Shown here: positions 54,957 through 63,472 of the stretch, piece after piece
Numbering within the stretch: the first letter of the stretch is position 1
Layout: each line of letters starts with the position of its first letter
Assembly: GCA_964551815.1 (NCBI GenBank)
Contig: CAZKEL010000002.1
Coordinates: 1 to 64,000, forward strand
Direction: 5' to 3'
Source of the DNA: D37C17 sp964551815
GTDB taxonomy: Bacteria > Fidelibacterota > Marinisomatia > SCGC-AAA003-L08 > D37C17
Length of the DNA stretch: 64,000 nucleotides
Translations under genes and position numbers: made by a program
The notes under the pieces: model-generated
The model's input: the letters and a program-made list of their open reading frames with translations, nothing else
Databases searched by the model: none
What the model was told of the DNA's origin: nothing

Positions 54957-55942
54957 TCTTTATTATTTTTGATATCTTTAGTAGCAAAAAGTGAACCATT
55001 ACCCCAATGTGTTTTTATGATATTTTTAAATCCATTGAACTGAACCCATCCCAGTATTTCTTCATATTTGTGTGTTGAGGCGTAAACTGGAGATATACTA
55101 TCAAAAGTATCCAATATTGACCATTTTGAATCGGGTAAATTCACAAATGGAAATAATTTTAATATTCTCCGCCTTAAAAACTTAACCTTATTATACACAG
55201 GCTTAACCACATAAACAGCAAAATAGGAGTAGAAAAGCGGTGGGTAATGATTAAATACCGGTTTTAATAAATTGAAAATTCTTCTGTATTTTTTTAAAAT
55301 TTTTTTATCATAATAGGACCCCTTGGAGTAAACAGACAACCCAAACCATCCCCCATACTTTAAACAACGATATATTTCTGAAACTCCCTTATTGGGTTCA
55401 GGTGTATGATGTAAAACACCGATAGAAAATGCACCATCAAAAATATTGGGTTTAAAAGGCATATTCAGGGCATCAGCATTTACAATACACACATTAGAAT
55501 TTTGTGAAAATTTATAATGTGCGGTTGTAACAGAAGAACTATAATCTATCCCAATAATTTTTGAATTTGAGTTTTCCAGACAAATATCTATAAACCGTCC
55601 CGCACCGCAGCCACAATCTAATAATAAATTTTTGTTTTTTATATCATTGAGTTTATGGTGAGTGATAACATTAAACATTTTGCGGGTGTGACCTTCCATA
55701 GGTTTTCCAATATTTTTACTCTCAAACTGAATTAGTGGCCACTTACCCCATTGAAAACCAAATGAATTTGTATAATTCTTTTCATTTACAAATCTTGGAA
55801 TACCATCAATAATAGGGTAAGAATTAAACTCGTTCCAAAACTCTCCCTCAATTATGTGATCATGTTCCTCTTTTTTAATGGATAATTCCAAAGGTAACCC
55901 ATTTTGTGGGTCTTGAAAAAATTCGCTAAAAGATTTATGCAT
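54953..55942 (-). CDS. SAM-dependent methyltransferase with N-terminal Trm112-like segment
   Basis: 329 residues. The N-terminus FFQDPQNGLPLELSIKKEEH and YPIIDGIPRFVNEKNY resembles the Trm112-like module that precedes many glycan methyltransferases, but the zinc cysteines are absent. Motif I KNLLLDCGCGAGRFIDICLE near 105, IIGIDYSSSVTTAH, and IFDGAFSIGVLHHTPEPNKG complete the core. The last third is basic and hydrophobic. ATGA-coupled to the DUF6056-like gene. Confidence 0.84.
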   Translation of the reverse strand: MHKSFSEFFQDPQNGLPLELSIKKEEHDHIIEGEFWNEFNSYPIIDGIPRFVNEKNYTNSFGFQWGKWPLIQFESKNIGKPMEGHTRKMFNVITHHKLNDIKNKNLLLDCGCGAGRFIDICLENSNSKIIGIDYSSSVTTAHYKFSQNSNVCIVNADALNMPFKPNIFDGAFSIGVLHHTPEPNKGVSEIYRCLKYGGWFGLSVYSKGSYYDKKILKKYRRIFNLLKPVFNHYPPLFYSYFAVYVVKPVYNKVKFLRRRILKLFPFVNLPDSKWSILDTFDSISPVYASTHKYEEILGWVQFNGFKNIIKTHWGNGSLFATKDIKNNKE

Positions 55943-55945
55943 ACC

Positions 55946-56539
55946 TTATTTTTTCTTGGATAACATATACCCCTGAAGAATATCATTCGAAAGGGTAACT
56001 TTTGAGGGAGGAAAATGTTTTTTATCACTTAATTGAACATTCTGAAATCTAAAATTTTCCATTCGTTTTTCTAACTCAATCCTGGGACGGTTATAGTTGT
56101 TATTGCCTAAAAAGTAACCGCCCTTTACAATTTTTTTGGCAGCCCATTCCTGACAATGTAATTTTAATTCAGGTGTTTTCCAGAAACTGCCAATATCATT
56201 ATGGCAGAATGCTAATTCAAGTTTGTCGTCATCTTTTAACTCTTCACAATCTTTAATTACTACAGAAGGATGTTTTTTCGGATTGAATAAATCATATCCA
56301 ATACACCGGTCATACCCAAAATGGTGACAAAGTTTATCAAAGGATACACAATTATGAGTACCTAATACCAAAATTTTCCCTTCTTTGGGCAATGGTAATT
56401 CAAATATAATCTCTTCATAAAATTTATTCACATAATACCCCTCATCTCTTTCGGTCAGGGGCCAACCGTCTAACAATTCAGATGATTCCGTATTAAACCA
56501 TAACTGAAAAAGAGCATCTAATTCCTGATTGGTTTTCAT
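55946..56539 (-). CDS. Hypothetical protein with degenerate methyltransferase-like fold
   Basis: 197 residues. GKILVLGTHNCVSFDKLCHH is in the place of motif I but lacks the glycine loop, and RCIGYDLFNPKKHPSVVIKD follows like motif II; LELAFCHNDIGSFWKTPELK looks like motif IV. A methyltransferase that has lost SAM binding, or a related Rossmann protein, is possible. It lies between two real methyltransferase genes in the same direction, 3 and 24 bases away. I do not recognise the family. Confidence 0.65.
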   Translation of the reverse strand: MKTNQELDALFQLWFNTESSELLDGWPLTERDEGYYVNKFYEEIIFELPLPKEGKILVLGTHNCVSFDKLCHHFGYDRCIGYDLFNPKKHPSVVIKDCEELKDDDKLELAFCHNDIGSFWKTPELKLHCQEWAAKKIVKGGYFLGNNNYNRPRIELEKRMENFRFQNVQLSDKKHFPPSKVTLSNDILQGYMLSKKK

Positions 56540-56563
56540 TATTTCTTCATTTCCTATTTTATT

Positions 56564-57259
56564 TTAATAATGTGATTTTTGGGGTTGATAAGGCTTTACC
56601 GGAAATTTCTCTGGTCGGATCTTATAAATTTCAGGATGGACAATATTTACAGGAAATTCATATTTTGAATCTGATGGTATTACATGCTCTTTAGATTTAT
56701 GTAGAAATAGAAAAGTGTTTTGTTTGTACCAGGATTTTACCTGTGGATTATGCCAGATTTTTGGTCTGATAAAATCTACACCTATAAAATTATTCTCTAA
56801 AAACAATTTTACCCAATATGACTGCCATTGTTCATTAATATGATGATCTCCACCTTGGTGTGGAATAGCAGCAGAAAAAAGTATAACCTCAGAATAGTGA
56901 CAAAGATCAGTTATGAAGCTTTGTGCCCTTTCAGGGGGCAGATGTTCCGCCACCTCCAATGAAATAGTTATATCAAATTTTCCTACCCTAGGTAATGGTT
57001 GGTTCAGATTATGAATTATCAACTCCACATTATCAGTGAGTAATTGTTCATTTCTTAGCCAATCTCCGTCAATTCCCCATAATGATTTTACCCCTAATTC
57101 AGATGCAGCTAAAAGCCATGCTCCACTTCCACACCCTATATCAATGATAGTCTTTGGAGGAAAAATTTCAAATAAAATTGGTAAAATTATTTTTGCTGAA
57201 TCATAATTTTCATTAGTTAGATTAAAAAAGTGGGAATTATAAATTTCACTTTTAGCCAT
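56564..57259 (-). CDS. Class I SAM-dependent methyltransferase
   Basis: 231 residues. Motif I KTIIDIGCGSGAWLLAASEL near 38, then LWGIDGDWLRNEQL and FDITISLEVAEHLPPERAQS. The substrate region FSAAIPHQGGDHHINEQWQS is like that of sugar methyltransferases in polysaccharide clusters. ATG start, TAATG-coupled to the GT11 gene. Probably O-methylates a fucose or neighbouring residue, but this is inference from location. Confidence 0.85.
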   Translation of the reverse strand: MAKSEIYNSHFFNLTNENYDSAKIILPILFEIFPPKTIIDIGCGSGAWLLAASELGVKSLWGIDGDWLRNEQLLTDNVELIIHNLNQPLPRVGKFDITISLEVAEHLPPERAQSFITDLCHYSEVILFSAAIPHQGGDHHINEQWQSYWVKLFLENNFIGVDFIRPKIWHNPQVKSWYKQNTFLFLHKSKEHVIPSDSKYEFPVNIVHPEIYKIRPEKFPVKPYQPQKSHY

Positions 57260-58176
57260 TAAATTCGAATAACATTATCAGAAAGATAATCTGAGGTAAT
57301 TTCGGGACCTTCCGGGCCAAACAACTCTCCTGCAGGAGCAATTACTATTTTGTTAGGATTTTTATTCAGCCAGGAAGCCCACCAACTAAAACTGCTTGGT
57401 GTGAGTATATTATGGTCACATCGTGACATCATCATAAAGTCAGTTATTGAGGAATTCCCTTCAGAATAATGTACATTTTTCCCTTTTATATTTTGTTTAC
57501 ACCAATTTAAATCATCAGAAAATATAAGTAACCGTGGATTTTGAAATTTAGACCTGAAAAATTCCATTGCCCTTATATAATAGTCTGCAGGGGGATATTT
57601 ATGAATTTTTTGATTTTCAGGTTTTTCATGTCCTCCCCGTCTCACATGAGCAGAAATGAGTATATCTGATTTCTGTTTAAACATGGCTAGTTTTTCCCTG
57701 GCTTCATCCTGATATTCCTTCTTTACAGAAAATTCTGCTCTGATTTTGTCTTTGCAATGAGAAAAATATTTTTCAGACTGGAAATATCCTTCCAAATCTG
57801 TTGAATCTTTGATTGAAAAAAATTCCATGTCAAAATGGAAATGAGGTTCAAGATACTGATGGGTTATGAAAGTTTTATTTCTTTGAATGATTCGTTTTAT
57901 GCTCTTTTTACTATTAGTTTTTTTCCAATCTAAAAGAGTTTCACGCTGAACCATTTTTGCTGTTAGGGAAAAATAATTTAAGCAGTAATCATATTTTTCT
58001 ATGGGGTGTCCATTTTCCGAATGTCCCAAGACTTTCAATTCTCCGCTTATATTTGCCGGAGGTATTGGAATGACTATTTCATACCCATTTTTTTCTGCTA
58101 AACCAAACAATGCAGCATATTGGAATAATTGATTTCCCATGGCTCCCAGCTTGCCCAGTTTACTAAAGGTTATCAC
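57259..58176 (-). CDS. GT11 alpha-1,2-fucosyltransferase-like enzyme
   Basis: 305 residues. The N-terminal GAMGNQLFQYAALFGLA is the GNQ/FQYA motif of GT11. LEGYFQSEKYF at 128-138 and SAHVRRGG at 175-182 (HxRRG donor-binding motif) are its other marks. PSSFSWWASWLNKNPNKIVI near the end is also conserved in GT11. GTG start at 58176. Likely adds fucose (or another 6-deoxyhexose) in alpha-1,2 linkage; no GDP-fucose synthesis genes are in the window. Confidence 0.86.
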   Translation of the reverse strand: MITFSKLGKLGAMGNQLFQYAALFGLAEKNGYEIVIPIPPANISGELKVLGHSENGHPIEKYDYCLNYFSLTAKMVQRETLLDWKKTNSKKSIKRIIQRNKTFITHQYLEPHFHFDMEFFSIKDSTDLEGYFQSEKYFSHCKDKIRAEFSVKKEYQDEAREKLAMFKQKSDILISAHVRRGGHEKPENQKIHKYPPADYYIRAMEFFRSKFQNPRLLIFSDDLNWCKQNIKGKNVHYSEGNSSITDFMMMSRCDHNILTPSSFSWWASWLNKNPNKIVIAPAGELFGPEGPEITSDYLSDNVIRI

Positions 58177-58185
58177 CAGATAAAA

Positions 58186-58860
58186 TTATCCTTTAGCCAA
58201 ATGCCCTTTCCAGGCGGTGTAATCAGATAAATCTTTATAGGACCAAGATCCACCTGAATCTGCATTTTCTTCAGGGGTCTTGAGAAATTGAGAAATACCC
58301 TGTGCAGCTTGTTCTGGTGGCATATAAAAATTCCAGCCTATTATGTCAATATTTTCAATTTCATTATGGGGGACACGGTTATTCCTTCCTTCATACCGAG
58401 CTAATTTAAACCAATTATATGCATCCTCATCATCAGTTAGAATCATACCTCCCTTGCAAATGGGGAGTATTTTCTTTATATGAAATGATAGACAATGGAA
58501 GGAATCTTTAACATACATCCCCTTGGTAAATCTGGTAGCACTGTCCATCACCGGATACGGATCTAAGGGATAAAGTCCTGACCACTCAAAATCTTTAAAT
58601 TTAATATTGCATCCACTGTGAATCACCATTCCCGGAACGGATAAATAAGTTTTTGAGGGAAGAATAATAGTGCCTCTTGCATTTAGGTATTGCAGACTCA
58701 TAAACATGGCGTTTGTGCAGCTATCACAAGACACTGCAAATTTGCTGCCTGCATATTCTGCTACCAGTTTTTCAAAAGCATCAACAATATCCCAGGGATC
58801 TTGAATAGAGAATCCTTTTGCTTCCAACGCAGGAATTATAGATTCTACCGTCTGATACAT
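58186..58860 (-). CDS. Short DegT/DnrJ aminotransferase-like protein
   Basis: 224 residues with ATG at 58860, compared with 370-390 for the family. SKFAVSCDSCTNAMFMSLQY is the usual substrate/PLP loop; YPVMDSATRF replaces the EDAA motif with a single Asp; SFHIKKILPICKGGM aligns Lys130 with the PLP lysine but has Cys-Lys for Gly-Glu. The C-terminal small domain is nearly absent. It may be a reduced or non-catalytic partner, or a specialised enzyme. A longer reading to 58947 overlaps the epimerase gene and is rejected. Lies 2 bases from the epimerase stop. Confidence 0.72.
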   Translation of the reverse strand: MYQTVESIIPALEAKGFSIQDPWDIVDAFEKLVAEYAGSKFAVSCDSCTNAMFMSLQYLNARGTIILPSKTYLSVPGMVIHSGCNIKFKDFEWSGLYPLDPYPVMDSATRFTKGMYVKDSFHCLSFHIKKILPICKGGMILTDDEDAYNWFKLARYEGRNNRVPHNEIENIDIIGWNFYMPPEQAAQGISQFLKTPEENADSGGSWSYKDLSDYTAWKGHLAKG

Positions 58861-58862
58861 AC

Positions 58863-59873
58863 TTATATTCGGGCTCCCTTTAAATAATTTTCTACAAATG
58901 CATACATTTTTTCTAATCCTTCCTTTAGGGATATTTTTGGGTGCCAACCATTTAGTTCACGGGTTGCTCTAGAAATATCAAGTGTTTGACTCATGGTAGT
59001 TGGAGGAGGGGCAGAAATATGTTGCAGGGTGATGTTTTTTTCCGATAATTGAATAATCATCATTGCTAAATCCTTCATTCGGATAGGCATTTCACCTCCA
59101 ATATTTATAGGACCCACATTTTTTTTATTTTCATTCACCTCAAATACTGCAAAAAATGCATCCAATACGTCAGTTATATAGATATACGTCCTCGTTTCAT
59201 GTCCCTCACCAAAAATCATAAAAGTGGAATTTTGTTCAAATTCAATTGCTCTTCGAATGAGTACAGGAATGATAGAACCCCGCTTCAAATCCAGATTTTG
59301 ATGTGGACCAAAAACATTTGCCAATCTGAAAATGGCTCCCCTCATTTCAGTTTGAGAAGAGAGGGCATATTCTAAGGCGGTTTCCCCCATTAGTTTTGCC
59401 CATCCATAGGAAATCGCTGGTTGGGCAGGGTAAGCTTCATCCTCCTTGATGCCTTTGCTTTGAGGATTCTGCATCAAATGGCATGGGTAGATAAATGCAG
59501 AACTAATATAAATGAAAAATTGTACATTTTGCTTCAATGCCGAATCAATCATATTTTGATCTAGTTGAGTATTATGAGAAAATACTGCAAATTCATTTTC
59601 TAAATAGTATTGCATACTTCCTGCAACGGACGCTAAGTGAAACACCACATCCACCCCTTCACAGACTGTTTTACAAACGTTTTTATCGCATAAGTTTCCA
59701 TTTATAAATTCAACAGAGTATGGCAACCCTGCCAGCCTATTTTCTGATTCTCTTCCCAAATTATCTACGACTCTGATTTTACCAGTGTTAAGAGAAATAA
59801 GGCGGTGCACCAAATTCAGCCCGATAAAGCCATTACCACCGGTAACCAGTACCGTTAAGTTTTCCCAGTTCAC
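58863..59873 (-). CDS. NAD-dependent epimerase/dehydratase (extended SDR)
   Basis: 336 residues from GTG at 59873. VLVTGGNGFIGLNLV is the Rossmann loop; FIYISSAFIYPCH and Tyr156/Lys160 in SYGWAKLMGE are the active site. IFRLANVFGPHQN and GEGHETRTYIYITDV follow the UDP-sugar epimerase/decarboxylase pattern. GTG shares GTGA with the radical SAM stop and has AGGGGA five bases before it, so the 384-residue reading to 60017 is rejected. It acts with the aminotransferase-like gene next to it, presumably on a UDP-hexose. Confidence 0.86.
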   Translation of the reverse strand: MNWENLTVLVTGGNGFIGLNLVHRLISLNTGKIRVVDNLGRESENRLAGLPYSVEFINGNLCDKNVCKTVCEGVDVVFHLASVAGSMQYYLENEFAVFSHNTQLDQNMIDSALKQNVQFFIYISSAFIYPCHLMQNPQSKGIKEDEAYPAQPAISYGWAKLMGETALEYALSSQTEMRGAIFRLANVFGPHQNLDLKRGSIIPVLIRRAIEFEQNSTFMIFGEGHETRTYIYITDVLDAFFAVFEVNENKKNVGPINIGGEMPIRMKDLAMMIIQLSEKNITLQHISAPPPTTMSQTLDISRATRELNGWHPKISLKEGLEKMYAFVENYLKGARI

Positions 59874-61372
59874 TGATTCCCCTGTGCAGCAGTATTGGGT
59901 TTCATACTCCGTAAATGTTTGATGCGTTTTGGTTTGTTTACAAACCTCCATCCTCTGGTGATAATCTGGTTGATAAACCAATGGGGTACTTTTGTTTGCA
60001 TACTGGGGCGCATCCAATCCATATCTGCTACATCCAGCCCTTCCAATAGAATTCCTTCACTTTGTGCATGTTCGTACAAACTTGTCCCGGGGAAAGGAGT
60101 AATAAACATGAAATTTGCATAGTCCAGACCATCTGTCATGTGCTTGCGCGCCAAATTAAAAGTCTGTATCATTTCAGAGTAAGATTCATCAGGATATCCA
60201 AAAGTATAATTCCCCGCCACTTCCAAATTGAGAGCTTTTGCCGTTTTAATTAGACCTGAAACATTATGTTTTTTCAGATCTAATTTCCCTGTGGCATATT
60301 TATCAATGACCCGCTGCGAACCAGCTTCTACGGGAAAAGTTAATTTCTGAAACCCTGCTGCAGCCATGAGTTCTAATAATTCCTCATCTATTTCAAATTG
60401 TCCCTTTACTTTTGTGCAAAGGTGGGCAAGATTAATTCCGTTTACATCGGCTAATTGAAGATCCATCTCAATGAGTTTTTGAAATATTGATTTGGCTCTT
60501 TTTTTCTTTGCCAACAGGCTGTCATCCTCAATGAAAACATACTTAATTCCCATTTCTTTAAGTAGTTGAATTTCATGCAAAACCCGGTTTTCAGATTTCA
60601 ATCGCAATGAGCCAATATTTCCTGAATCAGACTGACTTATTTCTTTGGATATATGACAGTAATGGCATTTGAAGGGACATCCCCTTGAAAACATAACAGA
60701 GGCATAAGCCACTTCCTCATCAGTAAATCCGCTTCCATGAGGTCTGGCTATCTCCCAGTACTTGTCTAAGGGCTGCATTTCCCATGCAGGAACAGGTAAT
60801 TCATCTAAATTTTGCAGAATATTCAATTGGGGATTAGTAAACCCTTCTTTTCCTGCCAAACCTTCTATGTGTGAAAAATCTCTGCTGTTTTTCCGAAGGA
60901 CCTCCCCAATTTCTACAATGGTCTTCTCAGCTTCGGAAAGACAAATCAGGTCTGCTCCTGCCTTAAAAAACCGCTGTAACTGTGATCTGGCATTTACACC
61001 TCCAAGAATGACCAATTTGTCCGGATAGGCAGATTTGATAACGGAAACAAGTTCCTCTACTACTCTTGTCTGTGCGGTGAAAATTGATGAAACTCCCACT
61101 ACATCATAGGGTTCAATTTCTTTCAGTATATCACAGTTTTCCATCCCAACCCGAATCATCCCGTTTGCCTGAGGTCTTTCTTTGTAAATGGTTTCATCAA
61201 GACTATAGTTTTCATTACCTACGGTACAATCAAGTAGTTCAACCTGAAATTGATTATTTTTAAGGGATGATGCTAAATAGATCAATCCCAATGAACCCTC
61301 CGGTTTAACTACCCCGTATTTGGGGTCAAATACTTGCGGGGTATAAAGTAATATAAAGGATGGATCAGACAT
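59870..61372 (-). CDS. B12-binding-domain radical SAM enzyme
   Basis: 500 residues from ATG at 61372, preceded by GGGGGA; this start overlaps the Wzt gene by 8 bases, while the longer reading to 61459 overlaps it by 95. VVGVSSIFTAQTRVVEELVS and KLVILGGVNARSQ are in the B12-type domain. FSRGCPFKCHYCHISKE gives Cys232, Cys236, Cys239. IKYVFIEDDSLLAKKKRAKS and FPVEAGSQRVIDKYATGK follow. GTGA-coupled to the epimerase, so a modification of the sugar handled there is plausible. Confidence 0.86.
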   Translation of the reverse strand: MSDPSFILLYTPQVFDPKYGVVKPEGSLGLIYLASSLKNNQFQVELLDCTVGNENYSLDETIYKERPQANGMIRVGMENCDILKEIEPYDVVGVSSIFTAQTRVVEELVSVIKSAYPDKLVILGGVNARSQLQRFFKAGADLICLSEAEKTIVEIGEVLRKNSRDFSHIEGLAGKEGFTNPQLNILQNLDELPVPAWEMQPLDKYWEIARPHGSGFTDEEVAYASVMFSRGCPFKCHYCHISKEISQSDSGNIGSLRLKSENRVLHEIQLLKEMGIKYVFIEDDSLLAKKKRAKSIFQKLIEMDLQLADVNGINLAHLCTKVKGQFEIDEELLELMAAAGFQKLTFPVEAGSQRVIDKYATGKLDLKKHNVSGLIKTAKALNLEVAGNYTFGYPDESYSEMIQTFNLARKHMTDGLDYANFMFITPFPGTSLYEHAQSEGILLEGLDVADMDWMRPSMQTKVPHWFINQIITRGWRFVNKPKRIKHLRSMKPNTAAQGNQ

Positions 61373-62609
61373 TTCTTCCCCCAAACTCCTGAATTTTCGG
61401 TCTTGATGAGGATAGTAAAAAACCCGACCCTGAAGGAAAGTACACTGGCTGCTCACCATGAGAAATTTCAGAAATTTTAATATTTCCGGTATTTTCTACA
61501 TAATACAGGGTATTGTCTCTGCTTGATAATCCAACAACAAAGGTATAAGAGCCTGCAGCTAGTTTCAGATCAATATCAAATTCTACAAAATAGGTCCCTT
61601 CAGATAAATCCTCCGGTTTCGACCAGTAGGAAGTAATAGCAGCCCCACTATGTGTTTTTAACCCAATTGAAGCAATGACATGGGGGAAGTTTTGTAAAAG
61701 ATCAAACTCCAGTTTGACTTTCCAGGGTTCAAACAAATTGAACCTGAATGAGGGGTCTCCTTTTGAATTTTGAAAAGCCAGTCTTTTTCCCACCATTCCC
61801 TCTATTGAGGAATTCATCGGTAGTAATGTCTCAGTATTAAAGGGTTCAGATTTTTTCAAATAGTCTTCAATGACCTGGTCAGTACTTCCCCGGAAGACTA
61901 TTTCTCCCTTTTCTAAAAGAACAGCCGATTGACATAATTTTTTTACCATGTGAAGATTATGACTAACAAATAAAACCGTTCTTCCTTCCTGCGAAACGGA
62001 TTGCATTTTTCCGATACATTTTTCCTGGAAAGATTGATCACCAACAGCCAATACCTCATCCACAATTAAAATATCAGGGTTCAGGTGTGCTGCAACAGCA
62101 AAAGCAAGACGAACATACATTCCACTTGAATATCTTTTAACAGGTGTATCAATAAAAGTATCAACCCCTGAAAATTCAACAATGTCTGTAAACCGTTCTT
62201 TAATTTCTGCTTTAGTCATTCCCATAATTGCCCCATTGAGAAAGATATTTTCTCTCCCAGACAGTTCAGGATGAAACCCCGTACCCACTTCCAGTAGGCT
62301 GGCAGTTTTTCCCTTTATCCTGATGGTTCCGACAGTGGGGGCTGTGATCCGTGATAATACCTTTAACAGTGTGGACTTCCCCGCACCATTTTTTCCTATG
62401 ATGCCTAATACCTCTCCTTTTTTTATGGAAAGGTTTACTTTATTCAGTGCCAAAATTTCATCTTCATGAAGCGCAGGATTTTCCCCAGCGTTTACATTTT
62501 TACTCCACCAACGCAATAAATCTTCTTTTAAGGTTCCGCTGTTTAAAATTCCCAATCGGTACTTTTTCGATACATTTTCAATTTCAATAATGGGGGAAGA
62601 ATCAGGCAT
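61365..62609 (-). CDS. wzt: ABC transporter ATPase with C-terminal glycan-binding domain (Wzt)
   Basis: 414 residues. GIIGKNGAGKST (72-80) is Walker A, YSSGM (160-164) the signature, ILIVDEVLAVGD (181-191) Walker B, VLFVSHNLHMVKKL the switch. Residues 255-414 form a separate beta-rich domain of the Wzt C-terminal type that, in O-antigen systems, recognises a chain-end modification before export. ATG overlaps the Wzm stop by 8 bases. With Wzm it would export undecaprenyl-linked polysaccharide across the inner membrane. Confidence 0.9.
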   Translation of the reverse strand: MPDSSPIIEIENVSKKYRLGILNSGTLKEDLLRWWSKNVNAGENPALHEDEILALNKVNLSIKKGEVLGIIGKNGAGKSTLLKVLSRITAPTVGTIRIKGKTASLLEVGTGFHPELSGRENIFLNGAIMGMTKAEIKERFTDIVEFSGVDTFIDTPVKRYSSGMYVRLAFAVAAHLNPDILIVDEVLAVGDQSFQEKCIGKMQSVSQEGRTVLFVSHNLHMVKKLCQSAVLLEKGEIVFRGSTDQVIEDYLKKSEPFNTETLLPMNSSIEGMVGKRLAFQNSKGDPSFRFNLFEPWKVKLEFDLLQNFPHVIASIGLKTHSGAAITSYWSKPEDLSEGTYFVEFDIDLKLAAGSYTFVVGLSSRDNTLYYVENTGNIKISEISHGEQPVYFPSGSGFLLSSSRPKIQEFGGRNV

Positions 62610-63462
62610 TATCTACAAAATTTTGTTCCACTTTATTAAAAATAATCACTCCTAAAAATAAAACAATCAAAGCAGTTAAAACAGAATATCCCAGTGAACT
62701 CATTGAAATGACTCCAGTATTGAAAAATATACTTCTAAAAGTTTCAATGATGGGAGACATAGGATTAAAAAAGATGAAATTTCTGTAGGCATCCGGTACG
62801 GCTGACATGGGGAAAATAACGGTAGAAGAGTACATGAACAATCGAACTCCGAAACTGATTAAGAAACGAATATCTCTGTATTTTGCAGTGAGTGCTGAAA
62901 AAATCAAGCCAAAACCTAATCCCAGAATTGCCATAATCAGAATAAGAAATGGCAGTATCCAAATCGTTTCAATCTGAAGTGAAAATTTTGCCATATCATT
63001 CAGATAAAAATACAATGCTATACATAAAAACAGAATGAATTGAATAACATAGCGAAGCAAACTACTAAAAAGGGTAGATAGGGGAACCAGTATTCTTGGG
63101 AAATATACTTTGCTAAAGATGCCTGAATTGCCAGCCAATGAATTACTGGTTGAGGTGAGGGCAGTTGAAAAATAGTTCCAGTTAATTATGCCCGCCATGT
63201 AAAAGAGTACTGAAGGAATACCATCGGTGGAAATTTGAGCCACCTGACCAAAAATAATAGTAAAAACCAAAGTGGTTAACAGAGGTGGAATAATAATCCA
63301 GAGAGGTCCCAAAATGGTCTGTTTGTATTGGGTTACAATATCTCTGCGAATATAAATGGATAACAGATCCCTATATTTCCAAATTTCCTGCAGACGGAAT
63401 TCAAAGACCCCTCTGTGGGGTGTAATGATTAAATCCCAGCTGCTGTTTTTTTTATGGTTCAA
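62602..63462 (-). CDS. wzm: ABC transporter permease for polysaccharide export (Wzm)
   Basis: 286 residues, ABC-2 family. Six membrane helices, starting after a cytoplasmic HRGVFEFRLQEIWKYRDLLS segment typical of Wzm/KpsM permeases. RRDIVTQYKQTILGPLWIII is the conserved cytoplasmic helix before the first membrane span. TTG start at 63462, eight bases after GAGG. Pairs with the Wzt gene directly downstream. Confidence 0.9.
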   Translation of the reverse strand: MNHKKNSSWDLIITPHRGVFEFRLQEIWKYRDLLSIYIRRDIVTQYKQTILGPLWIIIPPLLTTLVFTIIFGQVAQISTDGIPSVLFYMAGIINWNYFSTALTSTSNSLAGNSGIFSKVYFPRILVPLSTLFSSLLRYVIQFILFLCIALYFYLNDMAKFSLQIETIWILPFLILIMAILGLGFGLIFSALTAKYRDIRFLISFGVRLFMYSSTVIFPMSAVPDAYRNFIFFNPMSPIIETFRSIFFNTGVISMSSLGYSVLTALIVLFLGVIIFNKVEQNFVDNA

Positions 63463-63472
63463 TCAGGAAGCC

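Noticed and set aside
58861..58947. Longer start for the short aminotransferase-like gene
   Set aside because: Overlaps the epimerase gene and contributes no family motif.
59874..60017. Longer start for the epimerase
   Set aside because: 144 bases lie inside the radical SAM gene; the GTG at 59873 has a strong AGGGGA site and GTGA coupling.
61373..61459. Longer start for the radical SAM gene after wzt
   Set aside because: Lies inside wzt; the ATG at 61372 has a GGGGGA site and the normal domain start.
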